From: an uncultured Phocaeicola sp.
GTDB taxonomy: Bacteria > Bacteroidota > Bacteroidia > Bacteroidales > Bacteroidaceae
DNA: 64,000 nucleotides
Direction: 5' to 3'
Assembly: GCA_948579315.1 (NCBI GenBank)
Contig: CAPAOL010000011.1
Coordinates: forward strand, 14,087 to 78,086
Shown here: in pieces, positions 51,808 through 61,321 of the stretch
Layout: every line of letters starts with the position of its first letter
How positions within the stretch are numbered: the stretch's first letter is position 1
The notes under the pieces: model-generated
The model's input: only the letters and a program-made list of their open reading frames with translations
The model's database searches: none
What the model was told of the DNA's origin: nothing
Made by a program: the position numbers and the translations under genes

Positions 51808-53040
51808 TCAAGGTCCTACTATAACACAAACCGGATTAGATTCTTCATTGATTTCCTGTAAAAAACTTAGCTTTCCTTCTTGGACAATTCCCGGATTTTT
51901 ATCCATCCATTCGTCTATTTTCCCTATCTCCAATAAAGCGGCATACTCTCCTTCTTCTGTACAAGTGATGGGATAGAAAGGCATGAAATGCGTCAGGTCA
52001 TCTGTCAGCCCCACAGTGGCATTATTCATATAAGTAATATGTTTTTCTTTGTCGTAAATACCATAGAACGGTTTTTTCTTATCGTATAATCCTTGTAGAG
52101 ATATAAAGAAGAGATGTTTGGGAGTTTCCAGAATACCGGTTATAACGATGTAGTTCTCTGTATCCTCTTTTTGTCCCATTTTTTCAGCCGGGAAATGCCA
52201 TTGTCCGGTATGGAAAGTGGTATGGACAGTAGCTTCGTGTCCTTTAATGTCGTAGATTGTGTCATTGAACGCTTTTCTGAAACGTATGCTGCCGTTGCTC
52301 AGCCAAAGTGAAGGCTGGTCTATAGGAAGAACAGTCATTGTTCCATCCTGATAATTTATATATATTAACCCTCCTATGTTGGCGTTGCCGGGTAATTGCT
52401 TGAATACGTTGATGCTGGATATCTGGTCCATGCCCATAGGATCACCCAGATTGGCAAATTCCGGCAATGAGTCTTTTACTTCTCCCTGTTCGTTGAAGTA
52501 AAGTAACGCACTTGCTTGCGGTTGTCCTATTCCTTCTCCATAATGAGCAAGAATAAGGGAGTCGGAAAAAGTAAAGTAAAGGGATGGGGAAATCTTTTGT
52601 GGTAGGTGTACTTGCCCTAGATAGTTACCTTTTGTATCGTATTTTACCAACTTGTCGGGTTGGCGATAAAAGTAGAGATTGTTGGTATGGGGGTGAATAA
52701 AGCAGTTGGCATTGCTGTAGCCTTGTGGATCTTCTCCTTTGTGCCCGATGCTGCCAAGATATTTTCCGGTTTGCTTGTTGAATGACAGGCATCGTCCGTT
52801 GGTAGAGACAAAGATATGGTCTTTAGATAACTTGATGGAATAGGAGTTGCCAATCAGGGATGAGTCTGTTGTTTCCAAAGGGATATAACGGATTTGTTTT
52901 CCCAATTGGGAGGTCTTTAATTCTGTGAGGTGTTCCAGGCTTACGGCAATGTCAATTGCATTCGGGTCATTCGCTTTGTTTTGGGGAGTACAGGAGCCTA
53001 ATAATAGGAGTAGGCCGCCCAGCATGATTTGCTTCTTCAT
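51808..53040 (-). CDS. Lipoprotein with six-bladed beta-propeller
   Basis: 410 aa with the lipobox LLGSCTPQ. The mature part begins IDIAVSLEHLTELKTSQLGKQI and contains repeated LSKDHIFVST / FNKQTGKYLGSIG strands. That is the pattern of the Bacteroides 6-bladed propeller lipoproteins (BF3164/DUF4934 kind). It is probably anchored in the envelope and binds an unknown partner. No enzymatic residues are seen. It is followed upstream by the DUF3332 gene on the same strand, 81 bp away. Confidence 0.8.
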   Translation of the reverse strand: MKKQIMLGGLLLLLGSCTPQNKANDPNAIDIAVSLEHLTELKTSQLGKQIRYIPLETTDSSLIGNSYSIKLSKDHIFVSTNGRCLSFNKQTGKYLGSIGHKGEDPQGYSNANCFIHPHTNNLYFYRQPDKLVKYDTKGNYLGQVHLPQKISPSLYFTFSDSLILAHYGEGIGQPQASALLYFNEQGEVKDSLPEFANLGDPMGMDQISSINVFKQLPGNANIGGLIYINYQDGTMTVLPIDQPSLWLSNGSIRFRKAFNDTIYDIKGHEATVHTTFHTGQWHFPAEKMGQKEDTENYIVITGILETPKHLFFISLQGLYDKKKPFYGIYDKEKHITYMNNATVGLTDDLTHFMPFYPITCTEEGEYAALLEIGKIDEWMDKNPGIVQEGKLSFLQEINEESNPVCVIVGP

Positions 53041-53120
53041 AGTAGTATTGTTTTATGGAAGAAAAGAAGTTGTTTGCATGGGCAACTTCTTTTCTTTGTG
53101 TTTAAATGATGTTGTGTTTA

Positions 53121-53672
53121 TTATCTTGCAGCAAAAAACAAGGAGTTTCCTGTAGCCATTCTTGCGGTAGCAATACCTTGTGCATCAGGAGTGACAGTCA
53201 TGGAGGTTCCGTTTTGCAGGCTCAAAACAGCCGTTCCGTCTTCGTTCATTTTCACAAGTTCGAAGCTCTGTCCGTCGGCTACGGCATTCCATGTATTGTT
53301 TTCTTTGTTATAGACCAAATCTACAGATTTGTCTTCTCCTTTTTTGGTAATGGTATAACCGTTTTCGTTGGTTTTTACCAAATATTCGCCATTTTCTCCT
53401 TGCACTGTTTCTACTTCACCGATAGAAGCTGTAGGGTTGGAACCGCTCCAGAATTCGATGGAATTTAAAACCAATGCGTCTGCCAGATAAGCAATTTCAT
53501 AAACAGGGACAATATGGAAAGCGAGAAAGATAAGTTCGTTGACAAACTTGTTGCTTACCCCCTGGTTCCAGTCTTTCAAACTATTCCATAATCCGAAAGA
53601 ACCGATGCATGATGAAAATAAGACGCTGCCACTCAACATGGCGCAAACAAGAAATGTTTTGCTTTTTTTCAT
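53121..53672 (-). CDS. DUF3332-type lipoprotein
   Basis: 183 aa from MKKSKTFLVC (an ATG two codons earlier is possible). The lipobox SVLFSSCIGSFG is followed by a hydrophobic segment FVNELIFLAFHIVPVYEIAYLADALVLN-type that may be a second membrane span. The rest is a small beta-domain with ENGYTITKKGE. I match it to DUF3332 from memory. Function unknown. Confidence 0.78.
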   Translation of the reverse strand: MKKSKTFLVCAMLSGSVLFSSCIGSFGLWNSLKDWNQGVSNKFVNELIFLAFHIVPVYEIAYLADALVLNSIEFWSGSNPTASIGEVETVQGENGEYLVKTNENGYTITKKGEDKSVDLVYNKENNTWNAVADGQSFELVKMNEDGTAVLSLQNGTSMTVTPDAQGIATARMATGNSLFFAAR

Positions 53673-53744
53673 GATCAATAAAGTTAAGTTTATAAAAAGT
53701 AATTTTATGACGATTTTCTACAATAAAACGATTTAATCGTCACG

Positions 53745-53801
53745 CAAAGATAGAACTTTTTTATGGAAAGAGGCTTCTCTACCTAAAAAACTGTATCTTT
53801 G
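53745..53801. promoter_or_regulatory. Divergent promoters for the DUF3332 and MFS genes
   Basis: Minus-strand TATCTTTG lies at 53752-53745 with a small dyad ACGATT/AATCGT (53729-53741) just downstream, near the start of transcription. Plus-strand TATCTTTG lies at 53794-53801. Confidence 0.75.
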
Positions 53802-53845
53802 TAAGCTGAACATGAAAAACTATTAATCAAAAATCTTATAAAAGA

Positions 53846-55234
53846 ATGAAAGAACAAATTCAAAAAAAGCTCAATGACTCCAAGGTTCTTCGGTGGAGTG
53901 TGTTGGCGTTGGTGGCTTTCACCATGCTATGCGGTTATTTTTTGACCGATGTAATGTCCCCCTTAAAACCGATGCTTGAAAAGGAGCTGCTGTGGGATAG
54001 TCTGGATTATGGTATTTTTACCAGTGCATACGGTTGGTTCAATGTCTTTGCCTTTATGCTTATTATCGGTGGTATCATTTTGGATAAGATGGGAGTGCGC
54101 TTTACTGGTATGGGAGCATGCCTTTTGATGGTGTTGGGCTGTGGATTAAAATATTATGCTATTTCTACTACATTTGCTGAGGGAAGCACTTTGCTTGGAA
54201 TGAAAACCCAGGTAGGACTGGCTGCGTTGGGATATGCTATATTTGGTGTCGGTGTAGAGATTGCAGGCATCACGGTTTCAAAAATTATTGTGAAGTGGTT
54301 TAAAGGAAAAGAAATGGCTCTGGCCATGGGTATGGAGATGGCGACAGCCCGTTTAGGCACTATGCTGGCTTTGGCTGTTACGGTTCCTATCGCTACTTTC
54401 TTTGGCATTACTGATGATGAGGGTGTGTTCCATCCTAATATCCCTGCTCCATTGTTGCTGTGTCTTACTATGCTTTGTATTGGTACGGTAGCATTTTTTA
54501 TTTATACTTTCTATGATAAGAAACTGGATGCTTCTTTAGAAGAAGAAGGGGCGGAACCTGAAGAGCCTTTCCGTATGAAAGATATTTGGTTGATTGTAAC
54601 CAATAAAGGATTTTGGCTGATTGCGTTGCTGTGTGTGTTGTTTTATTCTGCCGTATTCCCTTTCTTGAAATATGCTACAGACCTGATGGTGCAGAAATAT
54701 AATGTAGATCCGGAATTGGCGGGTACTATTCCTAGCCTGTTACCATTGGGAACTTTGTTCCTTACTCCGCTTTTCGGTAATGTGTACGATCGGATAGGCA
54801 AGGGAGCTACGCTGATGATCATCGGTTCTGTGCTGTTGATTTTTGTTCATACAATGTTTGCGTTACCTGTCTTGAATGTATGGTGGTTTGCCACTATCAT
54901 TATGATTATATTGGGGATTGGCTTTTCTTTGGTGCCATCGGCTATGTGGCCCTCTGTTCCTAAAATTATTCCGGAAAAGCAGTTGGGTACAGCTTACGCT
55001 TTGATCTTCTGGGTACAAAACTGGGGGTTGATGGGTGTACCTGCTTTGATTGGTTTTGTCTTGAATGAGTATTGCAAAGGACCGGTAGTAGATGGAATGC
55101 AGACTTATGATTATACACTTCCCATGTGGATATTTGCAGGCTTTGGTGTGGCTGCATTGTTCTTTGCTTTGTGGCTGAAAGGTGAGAATAAGAAAAAGGG
55201 GTATGGATTGGAGGAACCAAATATTAAAAAATAA
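53846..55234 (+). CDS. MFS transporter, substrate unknown
   Basis: 462 aa with 12 hydrophobic helices. The loop after helix 2 reads GIILDKMGVRFTGMGACL. A large central loop is acidic (LEEEGAEPEEPFRMKD, about residues 230-248), and the C-terminus is basic and soluble. GSFSLVPSAMWPSVPKII-type sequence late in the protein is shared with oxalate/formate- and nitrate-like carriers, but I cannot assign a substrate. Single gene with its own promoter and terminator. Confidence 0.85.
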   Translation: MKEQIQKKLNDSKVLRWSVLALVAFTMLCGYFLTDVMSPLKPMLEKELLWDSLDYGIFTSAYGWFNVFAFMLIIGGIILDKMGVRFTGMGACLLMVLGCGLKYYAISTTFAEGSTLLGMKTQVGLAALGYAIFGVGVEIAGITVSKIIVKWFKGKEMALAMGMEMATARLGTMLALAVTVPIATFFGITDDEGVFHPNIPAPLLLCLTMLCIGTVAFFIYTFYDKKLDASLEEEGAEPEEPFRMKDIWLIVTNKGFWLIALLCVLFYSAVFPFLKYATDLMVQKYNVDPELAGTIPSLLPLGTLFLTPLFGNVYDRIGKGATLMIIGSVLLIFVHTMFALPVLNVWWFATIIMIILGIGFSLVPSAMWPSVPKIIPEKQLGTAYALIFWVQNWGLMGVPALIGFVLNEYCKGPVVDGMQTYDYTLPMWIFAGFGVAALFFALWLKGENKKKGYGLEEPNIKK

Positions 55235-55251
55235 TTGATTGTCTTTTAGTG

Positions 55252-55291
55252 AAAATGAGGGTGTCCAGTGCATTATGGATACCCTCATTTT
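55252..55291. terminator. Bidirectional terminator after the MFS gene
   Basis: A 16-bp stem with one mismatch (55252-55267 with 55276-55291) contains TGAGGGT/ACCCTCA and has A and T runs at its ends. Confidence 0.88.
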
Positions 55292-55315
55292 GCTATGTAG
55301 GGGTGAGATGGAGTT

Positions 55316-56365
55316 TTAGTCTTTATCAATCTTCACAATTCCTCCGGTATTAGGATTAAAGATCACTCGTGTATTTACTTTTTTATTAAAAAGGTTATCT
55401 ATCAGACATTCCGTTGTCCCAAATTGTGTAACAGGTAGTTCTCCGTCAAAATAACGTTTGTTTGGAGTGAATACGGTAACCTGAGCTTTTCCCGGAATAT
55501 TGTAAATAACACCATCCGTCTTCTTTTTTTCTTTGCCTTTCGGATCCATCGGTGGCAATGTTTCTTGGTTGACGATGGAAATATAATAAGGTTCACCGGA
55601 TAAATTATCGGCATCCAGCATCCCTAGTTTCTTTGAGAAACGGAAAGCTACTTTTTCTTTCATGTTCGCTTCTGGTTTTATGCGGATGGTAAATGATTTT
55701 TCTATGCGGTCTGTTGTGCCGGCAAACATTTGCATCATGGCTTGTTCCTGTTCATCCAGATTGTCCAGCATGAGTTTTAAAGCGGCTCCGTCTTTGGGCA
55801 TATAATCTGCTTGCCCGCGGGTCAGGCTGTTTTTGCTTTCTCGTATATTGTAGATTTCTTTCGCCACCAATTCAGCCATTTTAGCGGTAGAACCGGCTAT
55901 CAGAATCTCTTCGGTCATAAAACTGCGTGGGTCAATACGTTTTTTGGCCGTATCGGCAACTTTTGTCACAGGTGCTTTCTCTATAGGAGAGGTGGTGTTG
56001 ATAGCCTTTATGATTCCTTCAGGAGTCAATTCTACCTGTGAGGCCGCACTTTTGTCTTTCAGTTTTACAGCGTATGCATTGTCCGGGTCAGGAATGCCTA
56101 TGGAATTTACCTTGATACTGTTTATTTCCCAATGTTCTTCCGGTTGGGATGATATGCCTGTAAGGCGCAGATAGCGGTCGGCGTATTGGCAGAATTCTCC
56201 GGGCGTGTAGACAACTTTGGTTGCGGTGACTTGCAATTCTATTTCGGTCTTAGGCAAATAATAAACCACTCCTTCTCCCATGGTTCCGGGAGTATATGTA
56301 CTGACATCTTGTGCGGTGCCGCTCAATGAAACCAGTAACCCTGCTGCGATTAATCCTTTTTTCAT
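55316..56365 (-). CDS. Secreted DUF4831-type protein
   Basis: 349 aa from MKKGLIAAGL; earlier in-frame ATGs are unlikely. A signal peptide ends near SLSGTAQD. It has GEGVVYYLPKTEIELQVTATKV near the start and MTEEILIAGSTAKMAELVAKEIYNIRESK in the middle, features I associate with DUF4831 of Bacteroidetes. Function unknown; probably periplasmic. It lies 36 bp after nnr on the same strand and may be cotranscribed. Confidence 0.8.
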   Translation of the reverse strand: MKKGLIAAGLLVSLSGTAQDVSTYTPGTMGEGVVYYLPKTEIELQVTATKVVYTPGEFCQYADRYLRLTGISSQPEEHWEINSIKVNSIGIPDPDNAYAVKLKDKSAASQVELTPEGIIKAINTTSPIEKAPVTKVADTAKKRIDPRSFMTEEILIAGSTAKMAELVAKEIYNIRESKNSLTRGQADYMPKDGAALKLMLDNLDEQEQAMMQMFAGTTDRIEKSFTIRIKPEANMKEKVAFRFSKKLGMLDADNLSGEPYYISIVNQETLPPMDPKGKEKKKTDGVIYNIPGKAQVTVFTPNKRYFDGELPVTQFGTTECLIDNLFNKKVNTRVIFNPNTGGIVKIDKD

Positions 56366-56401
56366 ATTTCTATATTCTATCATATATGTAAGCAAATATA
56401 G

Positions 56402-57937
56402 CTATTCTTTTGTAAATCTGCCTTTTGTTTCTGTTAATTTCTTCCATGCTGCGGGTAATGCGTCAATAAGATCACTTGAGGTGGTTCCTATTTCTCCTTT
56501 TTCTTCCGCTGCAATGTCTCCTGCCAGACCATGTACGTAGACGCCCAGGCGGCATGTATCTTCTTGAGTATATCCTTGTGCCAATAAGGCTGCCAGAATA
56601 CCGGTCAGCACATCACCGCTGCCGGCGGTTGCCATACCTGGGTTCCCGGTGGGATTGAAATAACAATTTCCTTCGGGGGTGACAACTGTGCTCCATGATC
56701 CCTTTATAATGATATAGCTTTGCAGATAGGCTGCCAGTTCTTTCGTCTTTGTCAGCCGTTCGTAAGTATCCATGCATTTACCTATCAGTCGTTCCAGTTC
56801 CTTTAGATGGGGGGTGAGAATACAGCGCTTCGGCATCCGGCTGAGCCAGTTGCGGTGAGTGCCGAAAATATTAATGGCATCCGCATCCAGCACTAAAGGT
56901 ACCGGACAACCTTGTATTTGTTCCATCATGGCCAACGCTGTATCTTCTTCTTGTCCCAACCCCGGACCGATGGCTATGGCTTGATAACGGTCTGTATCCA
57001 CGGGCTCGGCAAAATAATGGTCGTGTATGTCTGTCTGTACAATGGCTTCGGGGACAGTGGTCTGAAGTAAATCATGGTTGTGGATAGGTACATGGACAGT
57101 CAGTAATCCCACTCCCGAACGCAGGCAGGCACGGGCAGATAAAATGGATGCTCCTGCCATGCCATAAGATCCTGCGATGAGCAGTGCATGGCCGAAAGCT
57201 CCCTTGTGGGCAAATCGTTTCCGCGGTTTGATGAGGCTGCGAATTTCTTCTTCCTCTGTGATATAGTAGGGACTTTGTGCTGTATCAATAAAGTCTTTTT
57301 TCAGTTGGATGTCCAATAGTTGCCATTCGCCTACAATGTCTTCGTTTTCGGGGAAAAGAAAGGATAACTTAGGTAGCTGAATGCTGAGAGTGACATCCGC
57401 GCGTATCATGTTTTGACGGATATTATAAGTGTTGTCCTCACACATTAATCCTGAAGGTACATCAATGGCTACTACCTGTGCCTTGGATGCATTAATATAT
57501 TTCACTACGGCAGCAAATCCACCGTTCAGTGGTTTGTTGAGTCCGGAACCGAATAATCCGTCTACTACCAGATGCCTTTCTGTCAGGACTGGAGGATCAA
57601 ATTGTGTGCTTACTTCAGTAAAGTACACCGAGCCGCATTCTTTTAACCGTTCAAGATTGGTCTGACATTCTTCCGACAGTTTTCCTTTGGTGTTAAACAG
57701 AAAGACTTCTACGTGATAGTTTTGCTTAGACAACATACGGGCTACGGCAAGCGCATCGCCCCCGTTATTTCCCGGTCCGGCGAATACTACAATATGGAAA
57801 GAAGTATCCCATCGGTGGGTAATGGCACGAGTCAGTTCTTCGGCTGCCCGTTCCATCAAATCAATGGAGGCAACCGGTTCTTTGGCAATCGTGTACTTGT
57901 CCAGCTCTTTTAGTTGGGTGCTCGAAATAATTTTCAT
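56402..57937 (-). CDS. nnr: Bifunctional NAD(P)HX epimerase/dehydratase
   Basis: 511 aa from MKIISSTQLK. The N-terminal YjeF_N domain (about 1-215) has FAGPGNNGGDALAVARML and epimerises damaged hydrated NAD(P)H. The C-terminal ribokinase-like domain (about 230-511) is the ADP/ATP-dependent dehydratase, with AGSYGMAGASIL, GPGLGQEEDTA and GMATAGSGDVLTGILAALLAQGY. Both halves look intact. It is divergent from hpt. Confidence 0.95.
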   Translation of the reverse strand: MKIISSTQLKELDKYTIAKEPVASIDLMERAAEELTRAITHRWDTSFHIVVFAGPGNNGGDALAVARMLSKQNYHVEVFLFNTKGKLSEECQTNLERLKECGSVYFTEVSTQFDPPVLTERHLVVDGLFGSGLNKPLNGGFAAVVKYINASKAQVVAIDVPSGLMCEDNTYNIRQNMIRADVTLSIQLPKLSFLFPENEDIVGEWQLLDIQLKKDFIDTAQSPYYITEEEEIRSLIKPRKRFAHKGAFGHALLIAGSYGMAGASILSARACLRSGVGLLTVHVPIHNHDLLQTTVPEAIVQTDIHDHYFAEPVDTDRYQAIAIGPGLGQEEDTALAMMEQIQGCPVPLVLDADAINIFGTHRNWLSRMPKRCILTPHLKELERLIGKCMDTYERLTKTKELAAYLQSYIIIKGSWSTVVTPEGNCYFNPTGNPGMATAGSGDVLTGILAALLAQGYTQEDTCRLGVYVHGLAGDIAAEEKGEIGTTSSDLIDALPAAWKKLTETKGRFTKE

Positions 57938-58024
57938 GACAATCTCTTTTGTTTGAACGTACAAAGATAACACTATTTACAAAAAGAGGTTATGTGAATA
58001 CTTCGATACTTGGAATAAAAATGT

Positions 58025-58032
58025 TATTTTTG
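58025..58032 (+). promoter_or_regulatory. Promoter of the hpt-adk transcript
   Basis: The -7 box TATTTTTG lies 25 bp before the hpt ATG. Confidence 0.72.
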
Positions 58033-58056
58033 CAGCAATTTAATAAAATAGCGGTT

Positions 58057-58593
58057 ATGGATACCATTCAAATCAAAGATAAACGTTTCACTCCTTTCAT
58101 TCCTGAAGAACGGATCTTAAAAGAAGTGGCACGGGTAGCGAGTGAGATTAATCGGGATTTAGAAGGAACTAATCCCTTGTTTTTAAGTGTATTGAACGGC
58201 GCATTCATGTTTGCTGCCGACTTGATGCGTAACCTTACCATTCCCAGTGAAATTTCTTTCGTGAAACTGGCCTCTTATGCAGGAACTTCTTCTACAGGAA
58301 AGGTAAAAGAGTTGGTAGGTTTGAATGATGATATTGAGGGTCGTACAGTGGTGATTGTGGAAGATATTGTGGATACCGGGGTGACAATGAAGCACTTGTT
58401 GGAAACATTACAAGCTAGAAAACCGAAAGAGATCCGTATCGCTACCTTGCTGCTGAAACCTGATAAATTGAAGGTGGAATTGGATATACATTATGTGGCC
58501 ATGCGTATTCCCAATGATTTTATTGTGGGGTATGGTCTGGATTATGATGGCTTGGGACGTAACTATCGGGATATTTACACCGTAATGGAATGA
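58057..58593 (+). CDS. hpt: Hypoxanthine phosphoribosyltransferase
   Basis: 178 aa from MDTIQIKDKR; a longer frame would start upstream of the promoter box. It salvages hypoxanthine (and often guanine) to the nucleotide with PRPP. The PRPP motif is VVIVEDIVDTGVTMKHLL near residue 100, and LVGLNDDIEGR precedes it. adk follows after 40 bp, making a purine salvage pair. Confidence 0.95.
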   Translation: MDTIQIKDKRFTPFIPEERILKEVARVASEINRDLEGTNPLFLSVLNGAFMFAADLMRNLTIPSEISFVKLASYAGTSSTGKVKELVGLNDDIEGRTVVIVEDIVDTGVTMKHLLETLQARKPKEIRIATLLLKPDKLKVELDIHYVAMRIPNDFIVGYGLDYDGLGRNYRDIYTVME

Positions 58594-58633
58594 AATTTGT
58601 ACAACTAAATATAAAAATAAAAGGTAAAACAAG

Positions 58634-59203
58634 ATGTTGAACATTGTAATTTTTGGAGCTCCGGGTTCTGGTAAGGGTACTCAGAGTGAACGTATTGTAG
58701 AGAAATTCGGTATTAATCATATTTCAACAGGGGATGTGCTTCGTGCTGAGATTAAGAAGGGTACAGAATTGGGAAAGACAGCCAAAGGATATATCGATCA
58801 GGGCCAGTTGCTGCCTGATGAATTGATTATTGATATTCTGGCAAGTACGCTGGATAGCTTTAAGGAAAGCAAAGGGGTTATTTTTGATGGATTTCCCAGA
58901 ACCATCGCCCAGGCAGAAGCGTTGAAGAAAATGCTGGCCGAACGTGGACAGGAAGTATCTGTTATGTTGGACTTGGATGTACCCGAAGAAGAATTGATGA
59001 CTCGCCTGATTAAGCGTGGACAGGAATCGGGACGTGCGGATGATAACGAGGAAACAATAAAGAAACGTTTGGTTGTTTATCACTCGCAGACGGCTCCGCT
59101 GATTGACTGGTACAAGAACGAAGGTAAATATCAGCACATTCACGGTTTGGGTACGATGGATGCTATTTTTGCCGACATTGTTGCTGCTGTTGAAAAATTA
59201 TAG
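58634..59203 (+). CDS. adk: Adenylate kinase
   Basis: 189 aa. It interconverts ATP, AMP and ADP. The P-loop is FGAPGSGKGTQ (residues 6-16). The AMP-site INHISTGDVLRAEI and FDGFPRTIAQAEAL follow. The LID is of the short type (LIKRGQESGRADDNEETI), which explains the length of 189 rather than about 215 aa. Confidence 0.97.
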   Translation: MLNIVIFGAPGSGKGTQSERIVEKFGINHISTGDVLRAEIKKGTELGKTAKGYIDQGQLLPDELIIDILASTLDSFKESKGVIFDGFPRTIAQAEALKKMLAERGQEVSVMLDLDVPEEELMTRLIKRGQESGRADDNEETIKKRLVVYHSQTAPLIDWYKNEGKYQHIHGLGTMDAIFADIVAAVEKL

Positions 59204-59210
59204 TAATATG

Positions 59211-59310
59211 CTAATGTGCTGATGCAGCAGTCCGCCAATGTGTCAGTCTGCATAATGATACATGGAGTACAGTTTCGTTGGCACATTAGTAAATTGATAA
59301 ATTAGTAAAT
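59211..59310. repeat. Imperfect inverted-repeat element between adk and obgE
   Basis: CTAATGTGC (59211-59219) and GCACATTAG (59281-59289) are perfect 9-bp inverted arms about 60 nt apart. The right end continues with short direct repeats of the type TAGTAAATTGATAAAT. The style resembles small non-coding palindromic elements scattered between Bacteroides genes. Confidence 0.55.
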
Positions 59311-59318
59311 TATTAATT

Positions 59319-60503
59319 ATGGCTGAATCGAATTTTGTTGATTATGTGAAGATATATTGCCGCTCGGGTAAGGGCGGGCGAGGCTCTGCGCATATGCGTC
59401 GTGAGAAGTATGTACCCAATGGTGGCCCTGACGGTGGTGATGGCGGTAGAGGAGGTCATGTTATTTTGCGGGGAAACCGTAATTATTGGACATTGCTTCA
59501 CCTGAAGTATGACCGCCACGTGTTTGCCACACACGGCGGCAATGGATCGAAGAACAAAAGCTTTGGTAAAGATGGTGAAGACAAAGTTATTGAAGTGCCT
59601 TGTGGTACAGTTGTTTATAATGCTGAAACAGGTGAATATATCTGTGATATCACCGAACACGGACAAGAAATAATTCTGTTGAAAGGAGGACGTGGGGGAT
59701 TGGGAAACTGGCACTTCCGTACAGCAACCCGTCAGGCGCCACGTTTTGCACAACCGGGAGAACCCATGCAGGAGCTGATGGTTATTTTGGAATTAAAACT
59801 GTTGGCTGATGTAGGTTTGGTAGGTTTTCCAAATGCAGGGAAATCCACTTTATTGTCTACCGTATCGGCGGCACGTCCTAAAATAGCCAATTATCCGTTT
59901 ACTACGCTGGAGCCGAATTTGGGTATCGTGTCCTATCGCGAAGGAAAATCTTTTGTCATGGCGGATATTCCCGGAATTATTGAAGGGGCCAGTGAGGGAA
60001 AAGGACTGGGACTTCGTTTCCTGCGCCATATAGAACGCAACTCTTTGTTGCTCTTTATGGTACCGGGTGATACAGATGATATCCGTAAGGAATATGAAAT
60101 CCTGCTGAATGAGTTGGCTACCTTCAACCCGGAAATGTTGGATAAACAACGTGTGCTTGCCATTACCAAAAGTGACATGTTGGATGAAGAACTGATTGCC
60201 ATGTTGGAGCCGACATTGCCGGATAATGTTCCGCATATCTTTATCTCGTCGGTAACTGGCTTGGGGATACAGCAGCTGAAGGATATTTTATGGACAGAAT
60301 TGAATAAGGACAGCAATAAGTTGGAAGGTGTCCGTACGGAAACAATTGTTCATCGCGCCAAAGATGTTGCCAAACTGCAGGAAGAGTTGAAAGACATGGG
60401 TGAGGATGAGGACTTTGAATATGAATATGAAGAAGATGCCGATGATGACTTCGATTATGAATATGAAGATGAGAATTGGGACGAAGAAGAGGAAAAGAAA
60501 TGA
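59319..60503 (+). CDS. obgE: Obg-family GTPase
   Basis: 394 aa. The N-terminal glycine-rich Obg fold (about 1-158; NGGPDGGDGGRGGHV) is followed by the G domain with G1 GFPNAGKSTLLS, G3 DIPGIIEGASEG and G4 TKSDML. It acts in 50S assembly and the stringent response. The C-terminal 40 residues are almost wholly Asp, Glu and Tyr, an acidic tail. The stop overlaps the pgeF start. Confidence 0.96.
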   Translation: MAESNFVDYVKIYCRSGKGGRGSAHMRREKYVPNGGPDGGDGGRGGHVILRGNRNYWTLLHLKYDRHVFATHGGNGSKNKSFGKDGEDKVIEVPCGTVVYNAETGEYICDITEHGQEIILLKGGRGGLGNWHFRTATRQAPRFAQPGEPMQELMVILELKLLADVGLVGFPNAGKSTLLSTVSAARPKIANYPFTTLEPNLGIVSYREGKSFVMADIPGIIEGASEGKGLGLRFLRHIERNSLLLFMVPGDTDDIRKEYEILLNELATFNPEMLDKQRVLAITKSDMLDEELIAMLEPTLPDNVPHIFISSVTGLGIQQLKDILWTELNKDSNKLEGVRTETIVHRAKDVAKLQEELKDMGEDEDFEYEYEEDADDDFDYEYEDENWDEEEEKK

Positions 60504-61282
60504 AACGGCTGACATCAGATAATAAAATGTTGGGATATGAGCTGATGAAGGCATATCCCAACATTTCTTGTTTTTCTACCACCCGTCACGGAGGTTGTAG
60601 TAAGGGAAACTACGCTTCGTTCAATTGTAACGGATATTGTGGGGACGAGGCAGAAGATGTGAATCGCAACCGGGAATTGCTGCGTAGCTTGTTACCCGGG
60701 GAATCGGTAGAACTCGTAATTCCGCATCAGACCCATAGTGACCATGTGAAAGTTGTGGATACTATTCAGGTAAATACTGAATTGGAAGGAGTGGATGCAT
60801 TGGTAACAGACATTCCCGGTTATTGCTTGTGTGTATCTACGGCCGATTGTGTTCCTGTTTTATTATATGATACCCGAAAGAAGGTAGTGGCTGCCATTCA
60901 TGCCGGATGGCGTGGTACGGTGGCCCGGATTGTGGAGAAGACAGTTTCAGTCATGGATAACCAATACGGCTCGCAAGGGAAAGATCTCATAGCTTGCATC
61001 GGTCCCAGTATTTCATTGGAGGCTTTTGAAGTAGGGGATGAAGTTTATCAAGCTTTTTGTGAGGCGGGGTTTGATATGAATCAGATTGCCCGTAAAGAAG
61101 CAAAATGGCATATTGATTTGTGGGAAGCCAACCGTCAGCAATTGTTGGCATACGGTGTGAAGCCTGAACATATTGAGATATCCGGCATTTGTACGTATCA
61201 TAATAACGATGATTTCTTTTCGGCCCGCCGGCAAGGAATCCGGTCGGGAAGGATATTATCGGGCATTCTTTTAGGTGTCTGA
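60500..61282 (+). CDS. pgeF: YfiH/LACC-family purine nucleoside phosphorylase-like protein
   Basis: 260 aa from the ATG at 60500, which overlaps the obgE stop as ATGA. Family signatures are PHQTHSDHVKVV, CVSTADCVPVLLYD and AAIHAGWRGTVARIVEK, with zinc ligands His, Cys and His. Members have been reported as polyphenol oxidases, purine nucleoside phosphorylases and, in E. coli, as editors of peptidoglycan precursors. The precise role here is open. Confidence 0.93.
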   Translation: MKRLTSDNKMLGYELMKAYPNISCFSTTRHGGCSKGNYASFNCNGYCGDEAEDVNRNRELLRSLLPGESVELVIPHQTHSDHVKVVDTIQVNTELEGVDALVTDIPGYCLCVSTADCVPVLLYDTRKKVVAAIHAGWRGTVARIVEKTVSVMDNQYGSQGKDLIACIGPSISLEAFEVGDEVYQAFCEAGFDMNQIARKEAKWHIDLWEANRQQLLAYGVKPEHIEISGICTYHNNDDFFSARRQGIRSGRILSGILLGV

Positions 61283-61321
61283 GGAACACACTCATTGGAA
61301 GAACGCAGTATAAAAATAAAT

